DNA of 64,000 nucleotides from Thiocapsa marina 5811 (GTDB taxonomy: Bacteria; Pseudomonadota; Gammaproteobacteria; Chromatiales; Chromatiaceae): positions 310,001-374,000 of the forward strand of contig NZ_AFWV01000004.1 in NCBI RefSeq assembly GCF_000223985.1, in the 5' to 3' direction. Shown piece after piece: positions 1-9,300 of this stretch. Below the pieces are notes generated by a model. That model had not been told where the DNA came from and searched no databases. It saw only the letters and a program-made list of their open reading frames with translations. Numbering within the stretch: position 1 is the first letter of the stretch; each line of letters begins with the position of its first letter. The position numbers and the translations under genes were made by a program.

Positions 1-527
1 GAGAGCATGAGCAGGTCGGACGGTGTCTTGACCCCGAGCTCCCGCAGGCGCCGTGCCTCTCCCGTGCCGCATGCGCGCCCGGGCAGGCCATGTCGCGACG
101 CCACCTCGGCAAACGCCGGGATCAGCTCCCGCCGGCAATGCACGTGGTGGTGGCTGTCCAGATGGGTCGGCTCGATCCCCCAGCCGCGCAAGCGCGCGAT
201 CTGCGCGTCCCACTCCCGAACGACCTCGTCCGGATGACAGGCACCGAGTCCGCTTCGATGATCGGGAAATCGCCCGTCGAGCCCCACCAACGACGGGATA
301 TCGCGCGGATCGAGCAAGGGTCGGCCTCCGGTCAACTGGAGGTGACAACCGATCCGCCCAGCGAGCCGGTCGGCGACCCTGCACAGCCGAGCCTCGGCCC
401 CGGGGACACAGACCATTGCGGTGGTCGAGGACAGGACACCGCGGGTTGCGGTCTCCAGTGTCGCCTCGGTGACCATATCGGTCAGAGCGAGGTCGTCGGC
501 ATTGATGATGACGCGTGCGCGGATCAT
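1..527 (-). CDS. ChbG/HpnK (YdjC)-family carbohydrate deacetylase, C-terminus beyond window
   Basis: The reading frame starts at ATG 527 and stays open to the window edge, giving 175 visible residues. The family removes N-acetyl groups from small sugars or glycolipids (ChbG acts on chito-oligosaccharides, HpnK on hopanoid glycosides). Visible motifs are the metal-binding NADD at residues 9-12, GCHLQLTGG around 60-68 and the histidine-rich THLDSHHHVH at 121-130. All are characteristic of this fold. The start codon overlaps the stop of the upstream glycosyltransferase as ATGA, so the two are probably translated together. The context suggests deacetylation of a sugar added by that glycosyltransferase to the product of the neighbouring PKS/NRPS genes. 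The family call is firm; the substrate is inferred. Confidence 0.85.
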   Translation of the reverse strand, partial: MIRARVIINADDLALTDMVTEATLETATRGVLSSTTAMVCVPGAEARLCRVADRLAGRIGCHLQLTGGRPLLDPRDIPSLVGLDGRFPDHRSGLGACHPDEVVREWDAQIARLRGWGIEPTHLDSHHHVHCRRELIPAFAEVASRHGLPGRACGTGEARRLRELGVKTPSDLLML

Positions 528-1648
528 AGCGTAATTCGTCTCTTTGCAAGGGAGGCAAGCACGTGGGCCGCCCGTTCGGCACCGTCGCAATCCAGAGATG
601 CGGCACGCCCCGCAGTGCGGGCGCCGAGCGCCTCGTCGATCAGGGCCGCGAGGGACGTTGCACCTGCCTTCTCGTCGAAGTCCCAGACAGCATCCAGTTG
701 TCCGAGCGCGGCGGCGCGCTCGATCTGGTCGCTGCCGGATTCCGCATACGGGCAGAAAACGACCGGGAGGGCGGTTCGCAGCAGGGCGTACGCGGTGTTG
801 TACCCGCAGCGCGACACCACGAGGGATGCGCCGTCCACCGCCTGCTGCAAGGGCGCCCGTGTCAGCACGTGGATCCGGGATGCATCGATGCAGGATGCCG
901 TCGGATCGCCCAGAGGGCCGGCGACGACGCGCAAGCGGATCTCGCCGCGATCGAGTCGGGTGCGCAGGGCGGCTTCGAGCAACCGGAAGAGACGGACCCC
1001 GGTGCTGCCGCCTCCTGCGAGGCCGACCACCAAAGGCGGCGATTGCGGCGGCGCGGGCACGAATGCGGACTCGACGACATAGCCGACCGCGTGGCGCTCC
1101 TCGGGCAGGAGGTAGCCCTGTCGCTCGAAGGCCTCGGCGGCACGCTCGTGTCGCGGGTCCACGTAGCAGAGCGCGACGTCGTAGCGAGCGATGGCGCGCC
1201 GCACGCCGAGGTTCCGCGGCCCGCGCGCCGAGGGCCGGGGCCCGTAAGGGACACCGATGACGAACAGCGGCGCGTTCGGATTCCGAGGGGTCGATGCGAG
1301 CAGGGGCGCGAGCTCTCCGCCGAGCCCGAGAAAGAGATGGTCCACGAGCACCGCATGCGGGGCAAAGACCCGCAACGCCTCCGCGATCCGCTCGCTGCGC
1401 TCGCGCACGCACGCCGGGCCTGCGGGGTCGTCGGGTGCGGGCCAGTCGGGCAGCGCCGCGACCTGCAGCCCGGGCGGGAGGCGGAGACCGTCGAGCCCTT
1501 TTCGGCACGCCAGCAGCATGCAGGCGGCGTCCTGACGCTCCATCAGGGCGGCCGCGATCAGCAGGCTGCGTTGCACGTGGCCCACACCCAGCTGGGCATG
1601 GGCGTAGAGGAGAATTCGCGGAGTCGAGGGGCTCTGCGTCGGTGTCAC
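524..1648 (-). CDS. GT-B glycosyltransferase, MurG/UGT-like
   Basis: This encodes about 374 residues with a GT-B layout. The N-terminus reads RILLYAHAQLGVGHVQRSL, a MurG-like glycine- and histidine-containing nucleotide-sugar fold start. The C-terminal half has a donor-binding segment (SRCGYNTAYALL, then PVVFCPYAESGSDQIERA). It probably transfers a sugar to a lipid or natural product at the cytoplasmic membrane. I chose GTG 1648 because the frame open to 1765 would overlap the upstream ACP gene by 65 bases with low-complexity residues and has no better start. The downstream deacetylase gene overlaps it by four bases. The pairing resembles transfer of GlcNAc followed by deacetylation, but donor and acceptor cannot be read from the sequence. 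Confidence 0.8.
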   Translation of the reverse strand: MTPTQSPSTPRILLYAHAQLGVGHVQRSLLIAAALMERQDAACMLLACRKGLDGLRLPPGLQVAALPDWPAPDDPAGPACVRERSERIAEALRVFAPHAVLVDHLFLGLGGELAPLLASTPRNPNAPLFVIGVPYGPRPSARGPRNLGVRRAIARYDVALCYVDPRHERAAEAFERQGYLLPEERHAVGYVVESAFVPAPPQSPPLVVGLAGGGSTGVRLFRLLEAALRTRLDRGEIRLRVVAGPLGDPTASCIDASRIHVLTRAPLQQAVDGASLVVSRCGYNTAYALLRTALPVVFCPYAESGSDQIERAAALGQLDAVWDFDEKAGATSLAALIDEALGARTAGRAASLDCDGAERAAHVLASLAKRRITL

Positions 1649-1700
1649 CGCTGCAGGATCCGAGTGTCTTCGATGCGCGTTCGAGCGTCGCTCATCCGGT

Positions 1701-2012
1701 TCACATCGCCTGCGGACGCGGTGCCGGGGCGTCCTGATGGGTGAAGGCGAACTCGACCAGCTCACCGACGGTGAGCTCGTCGCGATACTGACCGTCGGCC
1801 ATGACCAGGGCCTCGTAGGGCAGACGCAGGCTCAGACGCAGGTCGAGCATGGCGAAGAGCTCCATCGCCTCGACGGAGGTCAGACAGAGATCGGTGTTCA
1901 GCATGGTCGCGGCGCCGAGCGGCTCCTCGAGCTCGAGGTCGGTATCGGCCAGGATGTCCTGGATGCATAGGAGCACTGCGTCTTGAATCTGTGCCTGTGT
2001 CAGGTTGTCCAT
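1701..2012 (-). CDS. free-standing acyl carrier protein
   Basis: A 103-residue acidic protein with a typical four-helix carrier-protein pattern. The phosphopantetheine attachment serine is S46 in LCLTSVEAMEL; most carrier proteins have Asp where this one has Thr before the Ser. Its ATG overlaps the last 13 bases of the upstream AT/DH megaprotein, so the pair is probably co-translated. It would carry acyl intermediates or a starter unit for the neighbouring synthases after activation by the Sfp-type transferase encoded at 17216-18118. The C-terminal tail after residue 90 is proline-rich and probably disordered. Confidence 0.85.
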   Translation of the reverse strand: MDNLTQAQIQDAVLLCIQDILADTDLELEEPLGAATMLNTDLCLTSVEAMELFAMLDLRLSLRLPYEALVMADGQYRDELTVGELVEFAFTHQDAPAPRPQAM

Positions 2013-5000
2013 TCGACCCTCGTTTTGTGTGTGATGGATTGTTCATGCTCGATGGCGTGAGCGGCGTTCAGCTGCATGTCGATGACCGCCCGGATCCGCC
2101 TGCCGACCCTCTCGATCTTCACGGGCGGAAGGGCCCCGCGGAGCCGGTCGGCCCAGTTCCCGACGGGACGGATGCGAGCGAGATGCCCTTGTGTTGCGGC
2201 CTCCTCGGTCAGCTCCACGCAAAGATCGAGGTGATCGGGCGATTGGCCCTCATGCTCCCTCAGCCAGACGATGGTCGCCTCTTTGGCCGCGAGACGCATC
2301 AGTAAATCGGTGTGTTTCCCGTCGCCGCCTGCCGGCAGCCTATCCTCCGGTCTGTTCCCGGCTTGTTGTTCCGTTTCGACGAGGACCAAACGTGCGAGCG
2401 CCGCGACGAAGATGCCGCCCGCGAGGTCCAGGTCATCGACGAGTTGTTCCGGGCACTCGCGCACGAGTCTCCGCGCGTCCGTCGCGGATCCGCCGGTTGT
2501 CAGCAGAGGTTGATTCTCGCGCCAATACAGCCGCGAGAGCATCGGCTGAAAGGGGTGGTAGACCATCAGGCGCATGCCGTCCATACGGGCGAAGACAGGT
2601 CCGTGCGGACGCGCGAAGCTCGCGTCCGCGACGAGCGTGTCGCCCTGCTGACGCACCCGGACCGAGCAGGCGACCCGATCGCCCGGTGCCGGAAGGTCGC
2701 CGGTCTGCCGATACCGATCGATCGCGACCGGAAATGCCGTGAACCAGCGGGTTCCGCGCGCGAGGAGCCAGAACGCGACCGCTTGGCCCACGGCGTCGAG
2801 CAAGGCGGCGGGTGTTGCCGCCTCCGCCTGGCGGTCCGGCCCGAATAGCCGGTCGCGCCGCGGTGCAACCGCCGTCAGCTCCAACCCGTCCTCGCGCAGG
2901 GCGATCAGACGATCGAGACAGCGAAACGCCGGCCCGTGAAAGAGCGCCAGCCGGTTGAAGTCGGCCATACTCCAAGCGGTCGCGAAGGGTGCGCCTCGGG
3001 TTTGAACCGGTTCCAAGGGGATGCTTGCGGTGCCGAGTATCACCTGTGCGGACACCGCCTCCCGAGCCGGCTCGTCGTCCCGCGTCGGCGGCGCAAAGAG
3101 TGCGGCGGAGAGGCGTTCGAGACCGTCGGCGTCGCGATGCCGTCCCTGTAGGCGGATGCGCAGACGCGATTGCCGCTGCGGCACGCTGATCCAGCGTTTT
3201 CCGAGGAGACCGTCGACACCCAAGAAGGCGAGCGGACCGCTGCCATTCCGGCCGGACAGCCCGCTTGCTGCACGGGCCATGACCTCCAGCGCCATCACCA
3301 TGGCCATGACCGGCAGTGGACGTTCGGGACGGGATTCTTCGCCGGCCGGGACCCGACCAAGGCGGTGATGGTCCAGATGTGTATCCCGATCCGGTTCCAA
3401 CAGCAGGTCGAGCTCGACCCCGCCGGCGACCTCGCGGGCGGGACCGTCGAAGGGTCCGTGGGATACTGCTCGGGGTGTGCTGCTCGGTAACGCAACCTCC
3501 CGCGGTTTCCGGGCCCTGGCGGCGGCGATGAATCCGAGCGCGACCCGTTCCTGAGTCTCGATGAATTGCCGTGTCAGGGCCAGTTGTCGATGCATGAGGG
3601 CGATGCGATCGGGGGTGAGCCCCCGCGGAATCGCGTCCGGGAAGCCGCGTGCGGGCTCGGGTGTGTTCGGTGCTTGGATGTGCTCGGCGGGATCCTGCTC
3701 GCCCAACGCCTCGGGTGGACTTGTCCGGACCCATTCAATGAGGTCCCGCTCGTTTTCGTCGGGTCCGGGAACGATCCCGAAATCCATCAGTTGCGCGGGG
3801 CCCGGCCGCAATCCGCCCAGGTCGATGCGCACGCCCGCCACGAATAAGGTCGCGAGCGCATCCAGGACGATCCGGGCGCCGTCTCCGCCTTCCCGATCGA
3901 GGCCCACCAGCGTAGCCGGCCGACGCCGCAGCACATCCTTGGTGTAGCCGACCAGTTGGCTGCGCCCGCCGATCTCCACGAAGGTGCGAATTCCGCGTGC
4001 GTAAAGCGATTCGATTGCCTCGCGAAACCGCACGGTCCCCGTCAGCGCCTGCTTGACGACTCCGGGGAAGCGTTGCGGATCGGACGGGTAGGGCGCGTTT
4101 GCCGCGCAGCTCCAGATCCGTGTCGCCGGCTTGCGATACCCCAGCCGGGCAAGCAGGCGCTCCAAGGGTTCGAGCTCCTCGCGATAGAGCGGGGTGTGGA
4201 ACGGGCGGTCGAAGGGTAGGTGCAGGCAGATATTGGCGCCCTCGTCGAGTGCGGCCACGACCCTATCGATCTCGGGCGCAAGACCGAACAGCACCACGTG
4301 TTTCGGCGAGGCGTCGATCGCGAGAAACACGCGACCGGCATGGATCTCCAGCAGCTCTCCGAGGCGCTCCCGGCCCTGGTCGACGAGGTGAACGGCCACC
4401 ATTCGCCCGGTTTGAATCAGGCCGTCGCAGCGTCGGCTCCTGCCCGAGGCCGCCGTATCCCAGATCAATCGTTCCCTGGTCATGCCGGGAGGCGGTTGCA
4501 TGGCGCCGGCGAGCAGCAGGGCGGCCATCTCGCCGTTGCTGAAGCCGAGCAAGGTGTCGGGCTCGAGTCCGGCTCGCGCGAGGAGTCTCGCCGATGCCAT
4601 GACGGCCATGGAGCCGACGGCGCCGCTCCAATCGAAATCGTTCCAGGCAGCAGACGCGGCAACCCCCACTCGATAGAGACTGTTGCAGAGATCCCCCGGC
4701 GGACCGGGCCACGCGGCTGCGAAGTCGTCCAAGGTGTCCATCACGGGCGGGAAGCTCAGTGCTTGGCTGCGCAGGATGCCGGGGTAGGCCGAGCCTATAC
4801 CGGGCGCCATGAAGGCGATGGAGGGCGGACCCTGGACCCCTGTCGGTGTGGCGTCCGGGAGCGAAAGATGGACGCCGATGCGCTTTGCTCGCATCGAACT
4901 GCCGACGCCGTCGAGGAGGTCGGCCGCGACCCGCAGTCGGTCCTCGAGCTCCTGTCGGTCGGCGGCGACGAATCCCAGTCGGGCAAGCCCCTCGTCGCGA

Positions 5001-6013
5001 TACACGGATTCGGCGAGCGCGGTCATGGAGAAGATCGCGGGGACCGCAGCCAGCCGATCGGCGAGAGTCGCGACCTCGGCACGCAGGGCCGCGGCCGATT
5101 CCGCGGCCATCAGGAACGGCTCGGCGGGCCAGGCGGTGACCGAATGCTGCAGGAGCACGCCTGGCTCGTCCGCGGCCCTCAGTCGGACAATCCGCTCCGA
5201 GCCGTCGGCACGCAGGACAATATCGGCACGCCGCGGACCTGCGCCGAGGCCGTGGACCCAGGGCGTTGCAGGTGTCGATTTCGTCCCCGACGGCGGCGGT
5301 CCGTACGGCGGAATCATGCGCTCGCGCACGGCGAGGGCGGCGACCGCCAGGGGCAACAGGCTGGTGAAGGTCTGCGAGAGGTGGAGCGCGTGTTCGGGTG
5401 ACCACCACCAGAGTTCGGGGCAGTCTCCCGCGGACTCCGAGGCGAGGTCGGATTGTGCCGCCGGACTCTCCGAGCCTAGCCGCAGGGCGGCCGGCTGAAA
5501 TGCACCAGGGTCGATGACCGCGAAGACCGGGGTGCGCGACGAGACCGCGACGGACAGGGGCATGAGCCCGACGATGGCGCCGCGGTCGAGCTCGCACGAG
5601 GCGATCAGGACCCGGGAAAAGCCCTCGCGAAGCAGCTCGCCGGCATGATCGAGCGCGCGCGCGCCGGACTCGGAGCCGCCGCCCAGCGACCAGACGCGAA
5701 CATCCGTCGGCGCGCACGGTGCGAGCCGGACCTCCAGATCGCGACGACGGACCGGCGCGCCCGGCGCGGAGCTGTCGCACACGACGATCGCTAGGGGCTG
5801 GGGTCTCTCGGGCGTGGTGAGTCGACGCAGGGCGGATGCGATCAGCTCGACCGGATCGAGCGTCGCTGTCGTGGATTCCAGCGAGCGCCCGGCCAGAAGC
5901 CCGTTCCAAACCGCCGCGACATCGGGCAGGCGGCCGACCCGCAAAGTCAGGTCGGTGATGGCGATCGGCCGGGAGTCATGCCCCCGATCGGTCTGCTGAC
6001 TGCGCTCGGACAT
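2000..6013 (-). CDS. polyketide synthase-like protein: degenerate KS, AT, DH
   Basis: A 1337-residue protein. Residues about 1-290 follow the outline of a ketosynthase (start IAITDLTLRVGRLPDV) but show no TACSSS cysteine motif and no EAHGTGT, so this part looks inactive. An acyltransferase-like domain follows at about 395-725, with GFSNGE near 489 instead of GHSxGE. It has FDRPFHTP where ATs usually read SHAFHSP, so the catalytic His position is Arg. A hot-dog dehydratase-like domain spans about 850-1160, with DHHRLG near 881 and LLDAVGQ near 1071, so the His/Asp pair is kept. The C-terminal segment has RLAAKEA near 1239, reminiscent of a phosphopantetheinyl transferase motif but too degenerate to call. 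The KS*-AT layout resembles PfaB-type subunits of PUFA synthases. It is divergently transcribed from the main PKS gene and probably works with it in trans. Confidence 0.8.
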   Translation of the reverse strand: MSERSQQTDRGHDSRPIAITDLTLRVGRLPDVAAVWNGLLAGRSLESTTATLDPVELIASALRRLTTPERPQPLAIVVCDSSAPGAPVRRRDLEVRLAPCAPTDVRVWSLGGGSESGARALDHAGELLREGFSRVLIASCELDRGAIVGLMPLSVAVSSRTPVFAVIDPGAFQPAALRLGSESPAAQSDLASESAGDCPELWWWSPEHALHLSQTFTSLLPLAVAALAVRERMIPPYGPPPSGTKSTPATPWVHGLGAGPRRADIVLRADGSERIVRLRAADEPGVLLQHSVTAWPAEPFLMAAESAAALRAEVATLADRLAAVPAIFSMTALAESVYRDEGLARLGFVAADRQELEDRLRVAADLLDGVGSSMRAKRIGVHLSLPDATPTGVQGPPSIAFMAPGIGSAYPGILRSQALSFPPVMDTLDDFAAAWPGPPGDLCNSLYRVGVAASAAWNDFDWSGAVGSMAVMASARLLARAGLEPDTLLGFSNGEMAALLLAGAMQPPPGMTRERLIWDTAASGRSRRCDGLIQTGRMVAVHLVDQGRERLGELLEIHAGRVFLAIDASPKHVVLFGLAPEIDRVVAALDEGANICLHLPFDRPFHTPLYREELEPLERLLARLGYRKPATRIWSCAANAPYPSDPQRFPGVVKQALTGTVRFREAIESLYARGIRTFVEIGGRSQLVGYTKDVLRRRPATLVGLDREGGDGARIVLDALATLFVAGVRIDLGGLRPGPAQLMDFGIVPGPDENERDLIEWVRTSPPEALGEQDPAEHIQAPNTPEPARGFPDAIPRGLTPDRIALMHRQLALTRQFIETQERVALGFIAAARARKPREVALPSSTPRAVSHGPFDGPAREVAGGVELDLLLEPDRDTHLDHHRLGRVPAGEESRPERPLPVMAMVMALEVMARAASGLSGRNGSGPLAFLGVDGLLGKRWISVPQRQSRLRIRLQGRHRDADGLERLSAALFAPPTRDDEPAREAVSAQVILGTASIPLEPVQTRGAPFATAWSMADFNRLALFHGPAFRCLDRLIALREDGLELTAVAPRRDRLFGPDRQAEAATPAALLDAVGQAVAFWLLARGTRWFTAFPVAIDRYRQTGDLPAPGDRVACSVRVRQQGDTLVADASFARPHGPVFARMDGMRLMVYHPFQPMLSRLYWRENQPLLTTGGSATDARRLVRECPEQLVDDLDLAGGIFVAALARLVLVETEQQAGNRPEDRLPAGGDGKHTDLLMRLAAKEATIVWLREHEGQSPDHLDLCVELTEEAATQGHLARIRPVGNWADRLRGALPPVKIERVGRRIRAVIDMQLNAAHAIEHEQSITHKTRVEWTT

Positions 6014-6305
6014 TCAGTGTTCCAGGGGGGTACGCGGCGAGGCTTGTGGTTCGGGACCGAGCCCCGCGGGCGTCAGGATACCCTCGGGCTCACAGGAGCG
6101 ATGACCTGCCGGGCAGGTCCGGGGCGGCTGGCTGTCTTGGCTTGACACGCGGCGCAGTATATTGTCCCCTCCGATCGCCTTCAAATCGAAATACGGTGGG
6201 CCGATTCGAGTCGGCTCTTGCAGCCGACCTGGAGCCCATGGCGTCTATGCATGCATCACGGGGCGGCGCGTTGAAAGAAACCTTCCCATTGGTAACCATC
6301 TCCCT
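6014..6305. promoter_or_regulatory. divergent intergenic region between the two synthase operons
   Basis: This gap separates two divergent operons, so it must hold at least two promoters. A -10-like TATATT lies at 6158-6163, facing right. The exact TTGACA at 6142-6147 is only 10 bases upstream of it, too close for a sigma-70 pair; TTGGCT at 6137-6142 with a 15-base spacer is the better but weak partner. The region also contains an open in-frame extension of the rightward synthase from TTG 6162, so part of it may be coding. I see no operator palindrome or regulator gene nearby. Confidence 0.35.
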
Positions 6306-9300
6306 GTGAAGAGCGCACAAGACCGCGCAGCCGACGCCGCACGTTCCTCCGTCGGCACTCAAGCATCCCGACTTCATCTCCTCTGCGCGCCCGCTCGGGC
6401 CGATCTATGCCGTGCGCTGCGCCGGGTTCTGGAGCGCGGGTCCGACAGGTTCGAGCCTCCGGCGGCGGGCGCTGTCCCGGAGAGGCATCGACTGGCCATT
6501 GTCAGTACGGACCCTGCCGACTTTGCAGGCTCCGTTGCCCGGGCACTCGATGCCCTCGAGACGCGTTCGAGCATGCGCTTGAATCTGGGCAACCGAATCT
6601 ACTACCGCGACGCCGGCGGGCTCGAGGAACCGGGCCGTGTTGCGGTGCTCTTTCCGGGGTTCGGTCATCGCGACACCGGGCTTGCGCGGCAGCTGTGCGG
6701 TCTGTCTCCGGCAGTCGATGCTTGGTACGGAAGCGTTGCGGGTCCACGTCCGTTCGGTCTCGCCTCGGGTGATTCGGGGTCGGAGCTTGCGGGGATGCTC
6801 GATGATGTCCTGATGGCCGATCTGGCCATGTGGGTCTTGCTGCGGGATCTCGGCCTAAGCTGCGATCTGCTCGTCGGCCATAGTTTCGGCGAGCATGCTG
6901 CTTTGGTGGCGTCCGGGATGGTGCCGAGCCTGGCCGATTTGAGCCCGCTCTTCGCGTCGGTCGCGAGCCTCGATGCCGAGGGCGACCCGCTCGGGATGCT
7001 GGCGATCACGGAGGCCGCCGTCGATCTGATCGCGCCCGAGATGCAACGCGATCCGCCGTCGGTCTTCATGGCGCTGGACAATTGTCGACAGCAAAAGGTC
7101 TTCTGGGGCCAGCCCGAGGTGCTCGGACGTGTCGAAGCGCAAGTCAAGGCACAAGGTCTGCTGGCATACCGTCTCGCGGGTTTGGCGTGTCCCGTGCACA
7201 CGCCCGCCTTCCCTGTTGGCGGTGAACAGTTGCGCCGAGACTATGCGGCACTCGCGCTCTCTGCGCCGCGGATCCCGGTGTGGAGCTGCAGCCGGCTGCG
7301 CCCGCTGCCCGAGGAGCGCACAGCCGCCACCGAGGTGCTGGCCGCGCAATGGCATGAGCCGGTGCGCTTCCGCGAAAGCATCCTTGCGCTCTTCGACGCC
7401 GGTTTCCGGACCTTCGTCGAGGTCGGCCCCGGCGAGCGGCTCTCCGGGTTCGTGCGCGAGACCCTTCGCGGCAAGGGCGTGTCGGCGGTGCCGACGCATC
7501 GCGAGGGCCACCCGCCCTTGCAGACGATCCACGTCGCCTTGGCTCAGCTTTATCTGCTCGGTCAGGCGATCGCTCCGGATCGCCTGAGCCCTCGGCCGAG
7601 CGTGTCCGAGGAGCGGTTCGACGGCCGCGGGATCACGTCGAGCGGTCCGCCGGAGACGCGTGGCGAATCCGGGCCGCCGCCGGCTGTGCAGCAACCCGCC
7701 TCGACGGATCGACAGCGGTTCCGGGATCTCGTCGAGGTGATTCAGGGCGAGGTCGCGGGATTGTTGGATCTCGCGGACCCCGAGTCGCTTGACTCCGAGA
7801 CCGGGTTTTTCGATCTCGGGCTCGGCTCTTTGGGTTGCGTGGAGCTCAGCGAACGTCTCGGGCGGGTGCTCGGGAGATCTCTGCCGCAAACACTCGCATT
7901 CGATTACCCGGACATCACGCGGCTGGCGCGGGCCTTGGCGAGCGCCCCGGGGACGTCTCCCGAGTGCGCCGGCAGCGACGCCGGGCGCGCAACCGCAGCG
8001 TCCGAATCCGCGTCCGAGAATGAGCCGATCGCGATTGTCGGGATCGGTTGCCGCTTTCCGGGCGGGGTCGATTCACCCGATGCATTCTGGCAACTGCTCC
8101 GAGAGGGCCGGGATGCGATCTCCGAGGTCCCGCCGGAGCGTTGGGATCCGGGGGTCTACGAGGGTTGGATCGACGCCGACCAGCGCGAGGCGGCCCGATT
8201 CGGCGGGTTTCTCGCCGACGCCTTGGGCTTCGACGCGGATTTCTTCGGTATCTCGCCCCGCGAAGCCAAGACACTCGATCCGCAGCAGCGCATGCTTCTG
8301 GAGGTCAGCTGGGAATCGCTCGAAGACGCCTGCATCGATCCTAAAGGTCTCGGCGGCTCCCGCACCGGCGTCTTTGTCGGCATCAGCAGCGCGGACTATG
8401 TTCAGCGGCTCTCGCCCACGCAGCGTCTGGAGGTCGGCGGCTATCTCGCCACGGGCAATGCGCCCAGCACGGCAGCCGGACGAATCGCGTTCGCGTTGGG
8501 CCTGAACGGCCCGGCGATGGCGGTCGATACGGCCTGCTCGTCGTCACTCGTCGCGGTACACCTGGCCTGCGCCAGCTTACGGCGCGGCGAGAGCGATCTG
8601 GCGTTGGCCGGGGGTGTCAATTTGATGCTCAATCCGGAGACGACCGTCTTTCTGGCCAATGCGCATGCCCTCTCGAGGAGCGGGCGGTGCCGGACCTTCG
8701 ATGCGGGCGCCGACGGCTATGTGCGTGCCGAGGGTTGCGGCGTCGTGGTGCTGAAACGGCTTTCGGATGCCTTGGCTGCGGGGGATGCGGTCGTCGCAGT
8801 GGTCTTGGGATCGGCCGTCAATCACGACGGGCGCACCTCCGGCTTGACGGTCCCGAGCGGTCCGGCCCAGAACGCATTGATCCGCGACTGTCTGCACTCG
8901 GCGGGGGTCGAGCCCTCGGAGGTCGGTTATCTCGAGGCCCACGGAACCGGGACTCCTTTGGGTGATCCGATCGAGCTACAGGCCCTGGGTGAGGTCTTTC
9001 GCTCGACGCGGGCGGTGCCGCTGCGACTCGGATCGGTCAAGTCCAATATCGGCCACCTCGAGGCGGCGGCCGGGATCGCCGGGCTGATCAAGGCCGCACT
9101 GCAACTACGCCGCCGTCGGCTGGTGCCGAGCCTCCATTTCCGGACACCGAACCCTCGCAGCAACTGGGCGTCTCTGCCGTTCGAGGTGAACCGGGACGAC
9201 CGGGATTGGGACTCGGTCGGGCGGCGGATCGCCGGGGTCAGCTCCTTCGGCATCAGTGGAACCAACGCCCATGTGATCCTTGCCGAGGCGCAGTCAACGC

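Noticed and set aside
90-1744. Long plus-strand frames of 238 to 393 codons at the left end
   Set aside because: They are arginine- and proline-rich antisense shadows of the glycosyltransferase and deacetylase genes, which carry clear family motifs.
2270-2310. C-terminal phosphopantetheinyl transferase domain in the leftward synthase (RLAAKEA)
   Set aside because: Only the KEA-type motif is visible; the GVDxE motif is missing, so the call is not supported.
4263-5909. 548-codon minus-strand frame within the KS*-AT-DH gene
   Set aside because: It is a frame shadow full of Arg and Pro; the overlapping 1337-residue frame contains the AT and DH motifs.
6142-6163. TTGACA followed by TATATT as a sigma-70 promoter for the PKS
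   Set aside because: The spacer is only 10 bases; a usual promoter needs about 17. A weaker TTGGCT partner is mentioned instead.
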